Positions 24,425 to 36,381 of a stretch of DNA of 64,000 nt are shown one piece after another (the stretch's first letter is position 1; the number at the start of each line of letters is the position of its first letter). The notes below the pieces were generated by a model that was not told the origin of the DNA, did no database searches, and worked only from the letters and a program-made list of their open reading frames with translations. The position numbers and the translations under genes are program-made. The stretch spans positions 136,633,872 through 136,697,871 of the forward strand of contig NC_079312.1 in assembly GCF_029931775.1 (NCBI RefSeq), in the 5' to 3' direction. Source of the DNA: Euleptes europaea. Its lineage: Eukaryota > Chordata > Lepidosauria > Squamata > Sphaerodactylidae.

Positions 24425-25110
24425 AATACACATAAGCAAAGTCCTGCTGTACCAGACCAGGAGTCCATCTAGTCCAGCATCTTCACACAGTGGCCAACCA
24501 ATTGCCCTGAGTGCCAGCAAACAAGGACTAGAGGCCAGAGCCTTCCGCTGGTGTTGTCCCTTAGCCCTTGAATTCAGAGCTTTACTGCCTCTTGACTTAG
24601 GGCTTCTTTTTAGTCACCATGGTTAGTAGCCATTGATTGACCTCTCCTCCACGAATCTGTCTGACCTCTTTCAAAGCCATCTATGCTCGTGGCTATAACT
24701 ATGTCTACTGGCATTGAATTCCACAATTTAATTACTTGCTGAGTAAATAAGTACCGGTATTTCCTTGTGTCTGTCCTGACAAGTTGCCCATCAGCTTCTT
24801 TTGTTGCCCCCAAGTTCAAATATTATTGGGGAGGGAGCAAAAGTTCTTTTGATTCACTTCTTCCACCCCATTCATAATGTTATGGACCTCTCTCATGTCC
24901 CCTCTTAGTTGTATGTTTCTAAACTGGAAAGCCCCAGACTCCTTAGCCTTTCCTCATAGGAAAGGTGGTCCAATCACCTAATCACCTTGGTTGCCCAATT
25001 CTGCACTTTTTCCTGCTCTGCAATATATATATTTTGGGACAGGTTGACAGCAATTGTGCGCAGTATTTCTAGTGCGGCCACATCATAGATCTATACAGGG
25101 GCGTTACAAT
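24425..25110 (-). mobile_element. CR1 LINE 3' end, minus strand, old
   Basis: Starts at the left with the reversed CR1 terminus ('cacacagtggccaaccaatt'). It then runs backwards through the 3' UTR and C-terminal coding region ('tggcattgaattccacaatt', 'tcatgtcccctcttagttg', 'ccaattctgcactttttcc'). It is well diverged. Confidence 0.8.
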
Positions 25111-26384
25111 ACTGGTCTGTGTTTCTGTGTGATAACACACATGTTTGGTAACATGGAAGTGGGTGTGCCGATGGATTCTGTTCACTCCTCCCCCAATTCT
25201 GTGGTATTTTAAAGGATAATAAGTGTATTGTGTCATAAGCCATTATACCCAGGAGCCTCCTCTATCAAATGCAGACATGAGAGAGATATTAAAGCGGTGT
25301 GTACTCTGCCTTAAAAAAAACAAACCCAAAACTTTCTTGTACTATAAGGTAGTTCAATTTCTATGCCAAGTAGTCATGTGGACTGTCTAAATTATGGGCT
25401 TTAAACCTAATGAGGTGGGGGCCTTCAAGACCTTGAAACCTGCTTTGAATTTGCACCAAGCATCTCGCCTCTCTTCCCAAAGCAAATGCTTGTTGGCTCA
25501 GCATGTACAGGATTGTCTGTCCCACTTTTCAAGCCTAATTCCTCCTTTTAAGGGTCTTAATGTAATTGGGTTGAATAATCCACCAAACCAGACCAAGCTT
25601 TTACTGTTAATTCTCCATTAAACCAAGTTTTTCTGCACCTCTTCTCCCCCCTCCTATTGTGAAACACAGGGATTTAGCCCTGCTTTCTTTCACACGGATG
25701 CTGCTTTACAATGCAATACTGGCTGTGAGGAAAACAAAACTCCAGAACCTCCAGGTGATTCGTTCTTATGTTATAGTCTTGTTGCCTGACTGCAGCATCA
25801 GGACCAAAGTCGAATAACTCTGGATTGAGGTGGATGGATGGAGAGCAGTTAAAAAACGGAATTGCAGATTGCCAGCCATCAGGACTATATTTTTGTTCAA
25901 GGCTTGAGGATGATAAAGCTTGTGAGATGTGCCAGTAATGAGGATGGCTGAGAAGCCAGTAGAGAGAGGACAGATAGCTCAGACTTCCTCATATGAAGGG
26001 CCAGCTGCTAATGGTTATAATTTTCTGGCCTTCCCACTGGATGTGGCTTTTTCGTAAAGGAAATTCCTGTCCTAGAAGAGGATTTATTAGGAAATAACAT
26101 TGGCTGTGTTGCTGCTGAGTAGCTTTTGCTGCTCCTCGGTCTTTGTAAACAGACAGAGTTATGGATAAACCGGCACCATTCTGTTGTCATGATGTGGGTA
26201 CCACCTTGCCCAGAGATTGGTTTCTCTTAGCCTGCAAAGTAAAAATGGCTGAAATTATGCTTAACAGCTGGGACTGCTAAAAAGGTCATAGAGAAAGGGA
26301 GGACATGTTGCTGCTTTGTAGCCATCAACTCAGTGGCTACTTTATTGTCTGGAAGGGAAATGGGAGATGTGATCTTGGAACCGT
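25111..26384. other. intergenic, no feature recognised
   Basis: No gene or nameable repeat is seen. Confidence 0.4.
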
Positions 26385-26490
26385 GGCTGTCTCCGCCTAA
26401 CCAACCTCACAGTGTTGTTGCAAGGATAAAATGCTGGTTGGGGACTTCTCGGAGCTCCTTGAAAGAAATTGGGATATAAATGGGAGAAAT
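26385..26490 (+). mobile_element. SINE 3' fragment
   Basis: 'cctcacagtgttgttgcaagg' and 'gggatataaatgg' match the 3' half of the tRNA-SINE body seen elsewhere in the window. Confidence 0.5.
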
Positions 26491-26817
26491 GGGATGTAGG
26501 GAAGAAAAGAATGGTACACTGACAGAAAGATTTATCAGTCGTGCTGAAAACAAGTCATGTGATTTTTTTTCATACAACATTTGTACTGGGTCTGTGTGAT
26601 GGTGGTGGGGCACTAAGGGAATCTACCTGGCCAGATTAACCCTCAGCAGCCCCCCCACCCCCGCCTCCACTTTAGACCTCAGCTGCTGTTAAACTGTTCT
26701 CATGCTTCACCCTCTGTGTCTTTTCCCCCTCTCTGCACAAGTGACTCCACTATTGGAAAATATCTATTTCCTTTTCATTACAGCACGGGTCCCCAGTGTG
26801 GTGCCTTTGGGTACCAT

Positions 26818-27892
26818 TGAAAGCTTACGGGCCACCTAAACTCCCAGACTCGACCTGGCAACCCGATATGCAGGCACACGACTACTGTTCCAGCCACACG
26901 CCAGCCCCAAACGCTACTGGACGGCCGCTGCGCACTCCATTGAAACTGACACGGCCGCTCCTGCAAGCTCCATGCAGCCAGCAGCTAGGAAACAGAAGCA
27001 AGGGCAACCTCCAGCGAACCTGAGAGACTCCATGTTCCTGTGCAAACTCTGTTCCAGCCGCAGCCATGTTGTGGAAAGCAGACAGTCACATAGTCCGTGC
27101 CAACACCCCCCCTTTCCCATTGCAACATCAGCAGCTTAATGGGCAATCAGCAGCGATCCTGATATCCGCAATGAGTCGTTTCTCCAGCTATGCAGCAGCG
27201 ATCCCCAGACGTTTGCAGAGATCACGCCTATTGTTCCAGAACGTTAAATCACTTCAGCAGAGATCTCCCGGTTCCTCCCAGGTTGCAAAAGCCACTGGAA
27301 TCAGAATAGATTTCCAAATTCTCACTAGCCCATCCCGGCAGCCACAGATTAATCCTTTTGTTACCTGGGAACCTAGGAGGGGTAAATCCCCTCTCCCCAC
27401 CCCCAGAAAAACAGTATATCTGGGGTGCCCCCAGCCCATAATGTTACCTTAGGTCTTTCCTGGCTCCTATGCCGTTACTCTGTTGGTTTGGTTTTGCGCA
27501 GCCTGACTACGCTCCCTCCCGCCTTGCTGGCCAAGTCTACGGGAACCCCTTGCCCCCGCCTTTGCTCTTAATTTCTTCTATCTTAGTCTATGTGAACTTG
27601 GACAACTCCTCTTCAAGAACAGTAAATATCACCCCATCAACGATCCCTGTCATGTTGGCTTTTGTGCTTGTACTACTCTCTTTGCATTTCTTAGATTTCT
27701 TTGTATGTGTGTATGCACCACGGATTTGAGAGAAAAACATAAACTCTCTTAATTCGGAATCCTTTGCTTCTGTCTTTATTTAAAGGTCACCGTTACCGGC
27801 TCTTGTATACAAAGGTTGCTCTTGCTATATAAATATTGTAGTTTGCCATCTTGCTTGCTAATTCCCCAAGTTAAAGAGCAATTTGGCTAACA
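26818..27892. mobile_element. ERV-type solo LTR fossil, ~1.07 kb
   Basis: Begins TGAAAGC and ends GGCTAACA, so it has the TG...CA ends of a retroviral LTR. It is flanked by the 4 bp duplication CCAT (26814-26817 and 27893-27896). On both sides the sequence resumes as the same hAT element. No internal retroviral genes are present, so it is a solo LTR left by recombination. The family is not named. It is younger than the hAT it interrupts. Confidence 0.75.
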
Positions 27893-28065
27893 CCATGGTG
27901 CCCGCCCACAATTTTCGTGGTGCCCGCCAGGTGTCTTTAGTAAGTGGGCAGGGTGAGGTGGGGTTTTGCCCAGCAAGGCTTTTCTGATTGGCCATTGGAG
28001 AATTGATGGGTAGTGCAGATTTCTTAAAATGTTGCTTTGGCAGCAGCTGGGTACCCAAGGTTGGG

Positions 28066-28835
28066 TGGGATAAAAGAAATGTATATATAAATAATGAAAC
28101 TATATAATTTATTAGAAGCTAGGGTTGCCAAGTGCCAGGTGGCGGTGAGCAAACCCCCGCCAATCCATCTGGCCGCCTGCTGACCAGCTGAGGGTCAGCG
28201 GGCAATCTGTGCAGGCAGGGACAGGTCACTTCCGGTTCACATCCGGAAGTGCTGCATTGCAAAGGGCCGGTTTCCACTCAAACTCCAGTTTGAGTGGTAA
28301 AGTTTGAGTGGTAAAGGCCTGTTGCGATGCAGCACTTCTGGGTGTAAAACGCATCCCAAGGGGCCATTTGAAATGAAAATGGCCCCTTGTGGTGCGTTTT
28401 ACACCCGGAAGTTCTGCATCGCAACAGGCCTTTACCACTCCAACTGGGAGTTTGAGTGGAAACCCCCCCCCCACCTCCACTTTGAAAACCTCCCGCCGAA
28501 GAAGAGGAGGGACCTGGTAAGCCTATTAGAAGCGCTATATAAGAATTAAAATTATGTAAAAACCATTAAAATAGCCCAATGGCATTTCTTAAGGTTGATG
28601 TCTGTCACCACAAGCCAAACGTGTTTCGGCCTGTATGGCCTTCCTCAGTGGTCTATTTAAATCATATAAAAACATGCACACACATTACAAATATATTTAC
28701 ATGTATAGGCAATATACAACAGACCAGGCGTGTAATAGGCTGTATATATTACCAATTACACCAACATCAGGTGGTATTGTCTTAGGTTTTTATGCTGGGC
28801 TGTATATGTCTCCCACATAAGTTGTGTGCAGGTAT
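28066..28835 (-). mobile_element. Penelope-like fragment with hammerhead-like motif, minus strand
   Basis: The minus strand at 28652-28615 reads CCACTGAGGAAGGCCATACA then GGCCGAAACACGTTTGG. This is a CTGAGGA...GAAA core enclosing a GGCC/GGCC stem, as known from the terminal repeats of Penelope-like elements. No reverse-transcriptase or GIY-YIG coding is present, so this is only a terminal piece. It is itself interrupted by the hAT MITE at 28120-28525. Boundaries are approximate. Confidence 0.5.
28120..28525. mobile_element. non-autonomous hAT element with 8 bp target duplication
   Basis: Ends are TAGGGTTGCC at left and GGTAAGCCTA at right, imperfect terminal inverted repeats. The exact duplication TTAGAAGC flanks it (28112-28119 and 28526-28533). 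An 8 bp duplication is the hAT signature. Inside is a strong hairpin: 28304-28366 pairs with 28379-28440. Confidence 0.85.
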
Positions 28836-28839
28836 CAAC

Positions 28840-29024
28840 CTATTCAACCAGGGCCACGGGTGGGAGATTTTTGGGGTGGGGTTTAGGGAGGGGAGGGACT
28901 TCAATGCCATAAAGTCCAATTACCAAAGTGGCCATTTTCTCCAGGTGAGCTGATCTCTATCAGCTGGAGATCAGCTGTAATAGCAGGAGATTTCCAGCTA
29001 TTACCTAGAGGTTGGCAACCCTAG
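28840..29024. mobile_element. GTTGCCAAC-ended MITE
   Basis: Contains 'ccattttctccaggtgagct', 'tatcagctggagatcag' and the terminus 'gaggttggcaaccct'. Related copies are at 33513-33733, 33942-34085, 55215-55410, 55588-55804 and 63059-64000. Confidence 0.75.
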
Positions 29025-29108
29025 GTGGCAGCCATTTTTTGGCTGAGTCCGCCACACTGTCAGAATTCCAAAGGTGCCCTCAGGCTCAAAAAGGTTGGGG
29101 ACCCTTGG

Positions 29109-32100
29109 TTTTTTATAGGGTATATCCACACAGAGGCAAATTCTTACATCAGTTTGATATCAGTGTCTGGTTTGCTGAGGGTATGCTACCTATTGCAACA
29201 CCCAAATAAGTATACCTAATAAGTATTATTTCCCTTCAGTGATGTGTTCAGTTCACACCTTTTTAGGTGTGCCTCTTATGTGTCCATGTTGTTGATGCTT
29301 TTAAATTCTACACTTAGCTGTCTGCTGAGTGGCTTCAGCAAGTTGTTGTTGAATCTACCTTGCAGGGTTGTTGTGAGGCAACGTGTTTGAGATTTTTGGA
29401 AGGAGGATAGGAGTATGTAACCATTAATTGTGAATGTTAAAGTGAAACTTTGTGTGATATTTAATGAAGGAGGTGGGAGAAAGGGAGATATTACTCTGTG
29501 CACAGGGCTGCCAATACACTTTGGCAAAAGCCCTATGTCTTTACTGGCTGTGTGGTAAGCAGAAATCCACAGGATGCTCCCTCCCTCCCATGTTGATGAT
29601 GTAAGGATGAGAAAAGCTTTATCTGCTGAATTTCTGCTTGTCTGGCAGCTGTTAAAAGCAAATGAGCCCTGCGAGAAAACAAAGTTCGGCAACTCCTGAT
29701 GGCAAAAGTGTCCTATCAAATCTAGAGCCAAGAATATAGGCTATGGTCATTGTATATTATCTGTCACAACTGTAGACTACCAGTAGTAATGAAGGCAAGG
29801 CTAGTCACAGAGAAATTGTTTCATCCAGCAAAATGACATGCAGTGCAGTGAGAACAGATGCACATGTCTGGAAGATTGTTTCTGCACATTTGCAGAGGTA
29901 AGTTAAAGTATATTTGGTGCACTGTATTAATTCAAAGGGCCAGTTTCTTGGAAGCCTTGGCTGGTAGATGAACAGTCTCATAGAGACCAGGCTGCAATGA
30001 AAGTTGTAATTAAGTCCACCAGCTCAGGATAACCTAATCCTGTTCTAAGAGACTAGCAAGTCTTCTAATCTTCTCTGAAAGGAGATACTCTCTGTATACC
30101 AAAAATAGTCAGAATGTTCAAGTTGTTGTTGAGTAAGAGTAGTCCAAGCCAGGAATCCTAGTTATGTTGGTCATTTTTATTTTATTTCAGTGGGAGTTGT
30201 GGTTGGCTTGGCCTTGGCAAAAGTGCCAAAGGTGAGAGAAAACCACAGATGATGCTTAAGAAGAGGATGAATACCAGGAACATTAAAATACTTCTGTTCC
30301 TTTCTTTCTGTCCCAGGGCTTATCCTGTTACTGATACTAACATACTCAAAATCCTGCCACAGCTAGCTCCCTGCCTGGAGGATGCTGCTGTAAAGTGAAT
30401 GTCCCTCAATTGTAAATACCTTGGGTTATACAGAAGAGAAGAGAGGGCTAGAGGCCCCAAGAGCCAGCAAAACTTGGCATTGGATCAGATCACAGGCTAT
30501 GGATTTTTAACTAGATTTTAACCCCCTCTCTAATACTATTCCATGCCAATGGCATTGTAAAGCAACACATGGGAAATAATATTCTGAATAATGAAGGTTT
30601 TGTGTCAGGTTATTTAACCAAAACTGTGATCTTCATTAAGTACCCTCAGATTATCAGAGGTACTAGGAGATTGCATTATTGTAATAAATTGGAAGCAGAG
30701 ATGTAGGGTGGGAAAGTTTCCAGTGCTTTATTTTTCCATGGAAAAGCTCGATTTCTAAAGATTGTTTCATAAAATTAATAAAAATGAACAAATATCAGGC
30801 TAGCTTGTTGGTTTCAAAGTTTTAATTAACGGCTTGGAACTTGGATCTTCTTTCTGCTTGCGCCCCTCTTTTGCCTGTTGTGAAGCACATTCCTCTAGTG
30901 CTAGGCACTTTTCAGTTCCTTTTGAGTCATTGGTCTCATGAGAGTGGAAATGCCTAGTGCCAGGAAGCATGCTCCACAGCACTGGCTGCCTGCACAATGG
31001 AGAAAGAGGAGCACATGAGGAAAGAAGGTATAGGAGCCAAGCTAATTTCCCCCCAGGTGATTATCCCTAGGGTTAGTGTGAGAATATCTCCACAATGAAA
31101 AAGGCTAGACTTGACTTTTTAAAAAAATTAAAGTTGGGAATGGAGAGAAACTAGTAGATCATGTCACTAGTTCATTACAACATTATAATTCTATAATGAT
31201 CTAGCAATTTTCCTTTTTTCCAAAAGCTCTAAGGTGATATGAGGGAAATGGTGGCAAGAGGCTGAGGCAAAGAAAATGGCATCGGGGGGACCTTTAAAAA
31301 TGGGCATCTTCTCATCCACATGATATTCAAAGGCACTTTATACTATTCCGAAAAGGTTGTTATCACACCAGGTTTTTGTGTAAAATCACAGCAAATCAAG
31401 GGACATCCTGCAAAAAGAATGACCAGGGAACCATGCTGTATGGTTGCTCCATTGCTCCTAACTTGTTTTTACTTCCCTTTGGGTGCCAAACAAGAGCAAA
31501 TCTTTCATGTGTAAGCAATCTCTGTTGAAATAGTTAGTGGGCAACCTCATCCATGGCGTATCATCCACAGTTCTTTGGGTGTGCTTAAAGTTAGCCAGCC
31601 AACAGTTTTCAGTGCCTTCAGGTTTTTTCTTTTAATTTGAACAATGTAAGGGAAGTATATGTTATATTGTCTTACAATTTTTATGAGTATTATTCCAATA
31701 AAAATAATTTCCACATAAAGCTTTGTGTTTGTTTGAATCTAACTTTTAAGCTGCGCTTTATTTGGATTGTTGCTTATCAAATAGGTCAGTCCAAGTATGT
31801 GTTGCTATTAGAATATAAAATTAATCTGAGGTACTTCTAAAAGTTGTTTCTAAATATAAGTCAAAATAAACCTGGTAAATCAGATCATGGTTAGGGCATC
31901 TGATAGTTCTGTAGAAAATTTTACAATTCTAATTTTTCCAGAGAAGCCACATCACTGATTGATAAGTTAATTGACCGTGAAGTGTTTGCTTGGCTGACCA
32001 CATTAGTTCTACATAAACCTCCAAGTTCCTGATCCAATAGTACACAAAGGGTTCTCACCCCCAAACTGCTACTTGACTTAATCTGTCAAATAGTGGTAGA

Positions 32101-32127
32101 ACATATATTGTACAGATATTTACTTCA
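29109..32127. other. intergenic, no gene recognised
   Basis: About 29340-29420 is a SINE fragment ('ttgcagggttgttgtgagg'). The rest shows no exon or nameable repeat. It is AT-rich and looks like old unique sequence. Confidence 0.45.
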
Positions 32128-32677
32128 TTTATATCGTGTCTTTCTTCTCAGTAGGGGCCCAAAGTGACTTTCATCACAACAACCCTGCGAGGTAGGTTAA
32201 GATCTCTGTGTGTAACTAGGCCAGGGTCACCCAGCAGGTTTCCTTGGCACAGGATATTAAAAAATGGGCTTCCTAATCTAACCCTCTAACCCAGGGGTCC
32301 CCAAACCTTTTGAGCCTGCGGGCACATTTGAAATTCTGACATGGCAAGGTGGATGCAGCAACAAAACAGCTGCCACAAAATGGCTGCCACAGGAGGTGGA
32401 TCCAGCCCCAATATGATTGCCACATCTTAACTTCAATATCACAGTATAGACTCTTGTGTTGTGGTGGCAGCTGCTGCCAAAGCAACATTTTAAAAAATCT
32501 GTACAACTAATCAAATCTCCAGCAGTCAATCAGAAGCCTTGTTGGGCAAAAGCCCTACCTGGCCCCACTCACTTCCTAAAAACACTTGGTGGGTGCCAGA
32601 AATGGTGTCGGTGGGAAACATGGCCCCCAACGGCACTACACTGGGACCCCTGCTCTAACTACTACACCACACTGGTC
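32128..32677 (-). mobile_element. tRNA-derived SINE split by a hAT insertion, minus strand
   Basis: The body (32128-32291) reads backwards through 'acaacaaccctgcgaggtagg' and 'gggtcacccagcagg'. After the hAT, the reversed head 'actactacaccacactgg' completes it at 32661-32677. Confidence 0.8.
32292..32652 (+). mobile_element. non-autonomous hAT (CAGGGGTCCCC ends), full length
   Basis: Ends CAGGGGTCCCC and GGGACCCCTG are inverted repeats. The flanking duplication is CTCTAACC (32284-32291) and CTCTAACT (32653-32660), one mismatch. It is 361 bp and contains no transposase. It is inserted in a SINE. Confidence 0.9.
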
Positions 32678-32710
32678 CTAGATTCCATTTCTCATATCTC
32701 CAGTTTAAAA

Positions 32711-32830
32711 GTTCTCAAGTCCAAGTGGACCATACTGGGTTGAATGGGTTACCACCTGGGTTGAATGCTGGACCATACTGGTCCATATGGTCCAAGTGGA
32801 CCATACTGGGTTGAATACTGGGTTACCACC
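32711..32830. repeat. local duplications of a 'gtccaagtggaccatactgg' motif
   Basis: 'aagtggaccatactgggttg' occurs at about 32722 and again at about 32794, with further partial copies ('gctggaccatactggtcc') between. The pattern fits replication slippage next to the CR1 fragment. Confidence 0.8.
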
Positions 32831-33062
32831 TCGGGAGGTGGTAAGCTCTCCTTCCCTGGAGGTTTTTAAGAAGAGGTTAGATGGCCATCTGTCAGCAATG
32901 CTGATTCTGTGACCTTAGGCAGATGATGAAAGGGAGGGCATCTTGGCCATCTTCTGGTCACTAGGGGTGTGGAGCGGGGAGGTAGTTGTGAATTTCCTGC
33001 ATTGTGCAGGGGGTTGGACTTGATGGCTCTGGTGGTCCCTTCCAACTCTATGATTCTATGAA
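32819..33062 (+). mobile_element. CR1 LINE 3' end, plus strand
   Basis: Contains 'tccctggaggtttttaagaa', 'ggttagatggccatctgtc', 'ggttggacttgatggctct' and the terminus 'ccaactctatgattctatga', a standard CR1 3' UTR. Confidence 0.9.
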
Positions 33063-33512
33063 TGGATCAATAGTATGATTCACTATAAAGGTGTGCCTAT
33101 ATTTCATGTAGTTTTCAGATGCATTTTTTACTGACTCCTAAAAAATTTTATAATGCAGATGCTAGGGCTACAGTTTTGTTTACTGGTGCAGAAGGAAAGG
33201 AGCTATTCAGCCTAACCCCTATAGCCCACTTTCCCACTAAATATAATCTCCACTCCTTCCCACCTCTGCCTTTGTCCCCAACTGGGAAAACGTATTAGGG
33301 CCAAACTACATATTACATTTAACATGCAAAATTGTGAAGACTTACAGTAAAACGTCAGCTGTGAGTTCTCTAGGGGAACTCAGTTGTCATGCAGGGCCTC
33401 AGTTCTCACTGGGACAATGACATTCACGGACAAAGGGCTCCTGCCTTTTCCTTAAGCTATTCTAAGCCAAAATGGTCCCGGGAGCCCTATTTGGCCAGCT
33501 AGCAATTGCATG
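33063..33512. other. intergenic, no feature recognised
   Basis: I see no exon or repeat that I can name. Confidence 0.4.
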
Positions 33513-33733
33513 TAGGGCTGCCAACCTTCAGATGGGGCCTGGAGTTTTCCCAGAACTACAACATCAGCAGACTATGGAAGTCAATTCCCCTGAAGAAAAT
33601 GGTAGCTTCAGAGGGAAAACCCTACAATATACCATACATTCTAGATGAAATCCCTCCTAAAATTCCCCCTCCACAGGCATGCACCACCTCCAAATCTCCA
33701 GGAATTTCTTAGGCTGGAGATGACAATCCTAGC
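33513..33733. mobile_element. GTTGCCAAC-type MITE, diverged
   Basis: Starts 'tagggctgccaaccttcaga' and ends 'ctccaggaatttcttaggct...gacaatcctag', the family's inverted termini. The middle 'ttcccctgaagaaaatggtag' is recognisable. Confidence 0.75.
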
Positions 33734-33941
33734 TGCCTATGTAGTAAATCAGTACATGTGCATCTGTCATCAGGATAAATCTTGCCCTGAGGCCATTCTG
33801 AGTGGGGAAGTGGCACAGGGGAGGGAAGGAAGGAAGGATCCCCTTCTCCCTTTACACCACTGTCCTGATCCATATTGAAACCCTGCATGGTTGAGATGGA
33901 GTTCCCATGATGAGCTCATCTGCCTGTAAGTCCTCACGGGG

Positions 33942-34085
33942 AAGGGTTGCCAACTCAGTGGGGTATAATGCCACAGAGTCCACTCTCCAAAGCAGCCATT
34001 TTTTCCAGGGGAACTGATCTCTGTAGTCTGGAGACCGGCTGTAATTCTGGGACATCTCCCGGCTCCACCTGGAGGTTGACAACCC
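33942..34085. mobile_element. GTTGCCAAC-type MITE, shortened
   Basis: Begins 'agggttgccaactcagtggg' and ends 'ctggaggttgacaaccc'. It is in reverse orientation to 33513-33733 and lacks part of the middle. Confidence 0.75.
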
Positions 34086-35149
34086 ATGTGTCGTGGTCAA
34101 GTGCCACACATTACATATGTCCACTTCCACGTAAGTTTTCTCCAGCAGATTTAAGATCAGTAGATGTGGGTGGGATGGACTGTCAGTTAGAAAATGGATG
34201 GGGAGGGGTTGAGTACCCCCCAATGTTCTTTAAATTTCTGCCCCCAATGGCTTCATTGTCTAAAACAGAAGTCAGTACAGAGGTTATGTATCACGTGGTT
34301 CTACCCCAAGGCAGCTTTGCATGTTCGTTTGTCCTCTACAGAAACCTACATGGGGAGCTATTTGGTGCCAGCTGCCCAGGTGTCGTTCTGAAGGCCCAAC
34401 AGGAACAGGAGGAGGCCTCCCACCACCCTTCTCGGTGGCCAGCTCTGCAGGAGGCCCGTAACGATTATTTCTGGAACTTTCTCAGAATTTACAGGTCAGT
34501 GCCAATGTGTTAAGTGTGTGGTGCAAGCCAGGGCCGGGACTTTTTGAAAATAAACCTGAGCTGTGGAAAGAAATAATCTCAAGGAAACAGCGAGTGTCCT
34601 GGTTGCCTTCTGTGATGGGTCAGCATTTACTGCTGGCAGGAGTGGCAGCTCAGGGTCAGGCGGCTTTGTTTGTTGTTGCTCAAGGACACATTTTCCCACA
34701 GCAGCAGCAGCATCCTGCTGCCAAGCTGGTGGAAACGCTCCCTCAGCTAAGCTTTAGCACACCAAGTGTAAAGTGGGCCAACTTGGGGGCAAGAATCCAT
34801 CAAGGATAGGCAGGGTAGTAGGCTCTTTCCCCACACCCTCCAGTGTTTCACAAGGGAGAGTGCAGCAGCGACATTCTTGCATATCTGACACACCCGTATC
34901 CTCACCTTGCTGGGAGGCTTGATGACAACACCATTTTCACCCCCTCCCCCCTTACACATTGCTGAAAGGTTTTCTTCTTCACCATCTGTATGGGGTATTC
35001 ACTTAGCTATAGTCTTCCTGCCCTGCCATGAAAGCAAATAGGGTGTTTTTTGGGGGGGCAGGGGATTACAGATGCATTAATGGAAGGTCATCCTAATGTG
35101 GTATTCTGTTGTCAATGCTGGGCAATGAATGCCCCAGTGAAGTGAACAG
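34086..35149. other. intergenic, no feature recognised
   Basis: No exon with family similarity is seen. Open frames at 34194-34809 have no recognisable domain. Confidence 0.4.
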
Positions 35150-36148
35150 AAGAGAGCACAATCTCTGGCAAAAGAAGCATAAATTAATAATCATGCAAGA
35201 AAAAAAGAGAATTTGAGGAGTGGATTTCTAAAAGCATCAAGATAAACAATAAGCATTTCATTAATTATATCCAGAGCAGGAAACCAGTCAGGGAGGCATT
35301 TGGGCCTTTGGATGACCAAGGAGTTAAAGGAAGGTGGGGAGATGGCCGAGAAGCTAAATGAATTCTTTGCATCTGTGTTTACTGTGGCAAGTGTGGCGTG
35401 TGTCCCCAGGCCACAGCCGCTATTTTCAGGAAGGGAATCTGAAGAACTGAGTCAAATTGAGGTGATGAGAGATGAAATTCTAGACTTACCGGGGAAATTA
35501 AAAACCAACAAGCCTCCAGGTCCTGGAGATAGTTGACTACTAACCGGTATATGACATGCATATGTAACCTGTCACTAAATTCAGTCACTGTTACAGAAGA
35601 CTGTAAAGTAGCAAATGTTACAGTTATTTTTAAAGGGGTCTAGAGGAGAACTAGGACATTACAGGCCAGACAGTCTAACACCTGTCCTAGGCAAAATAGT
35701 AGAAACTGTAATCAATGATAGAAATATTAGGCACATAGAGGAACAAAGCCTGCTGAAGGAAAATCAGCATGGCTTCTACAAAGGGAAGTCCTGCTTCACC
35801 AACCTTTTGGAGTCTTTGAACATAGAGATAATAGTGACCTGGTTGACTGCATACTTGGACTTTCAAAGGCCTTTGACAAGGTACCTCACCAAAGACTCCT
35901 GAGTAAGCTTAGAAGTCATGGGATAAGAGGATTTGTCCTTGTATGGATTAAAAATTGGTAAAACGAAAGGAAGCAGAGATAAAAGGACCTCTCAATGGAG
36001 AGAAGTAAGCAGTGGGGTCTCACAAGGATCATTATTGGAGCTGATGTTAATTAATTTGTTCATAAATGATGTGGAACTGGGGGTGAGCAGTGTAGTGGCC
36101 AAGGTTGCAGATGACAAAAAATTATTCAGGATGGTGAAAACCAAGGTT
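35150..36148 (+). mobile_element. CR1-type LINE, internal reverse-transcriptase fragment, plus strand
   Basis: Three frames carry CR1-like RT pieces: 'EKLNEFFASVFT' to 'LKTNKPPGPGD' (35300-35536), 'HYRPDSLTPVLGKIVETVIN' and 'HGFYKGKSCFTNLLESL' (35615-35902), and 'SGVSQGS...INLFINDVE...VADDKKLF' (35933-36160). The last includes the YADD-equivalent box as VADDKK. Frameshifts between them show it is dead. Neither end of the element is present. Confidence 0.85.
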
Positions 36149-36381
36149 CTTCTCTTTTAGTGCCCATATTCAGCCTGCTGCCAGACTATGTTGCCTCTCC
36201 CTTTTCAGCAAAAATGTAGTCCTGGTCACCTCCTGCCTTGGCTACTGCCTTGAAGTTGGAACTGCACATTATATAATACCACCTTTCTAATGTTCTTCAA
36301 ATCATTTGATTTAGAAGAAGACTGCCTTTTCACCTTTGGCACAATCCCCTTTCCCTACTGAAACTTACCTAAGCACATATT

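Larger units (their letters stand above)
26784..29108 (-). mobile_element. hAT-type element (GGGGTCCCC ends), interrupted by several insertions
   Basis: Three blocks in the same orientation look like one minus-strand copy of the family intact at 32292-32652: 26784-26817, 27893 to about 28065, and about 29025-29108. The last ends 'aaaggttggggacccttg'. The gaps hold a solo LTR, a Penelope-like piece carrying its own hAT MITE, and a GTTGCC-type MITE. The outer 8 bp flanks do not match, so the right block could be a separate copy. Confidence 0.65.
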
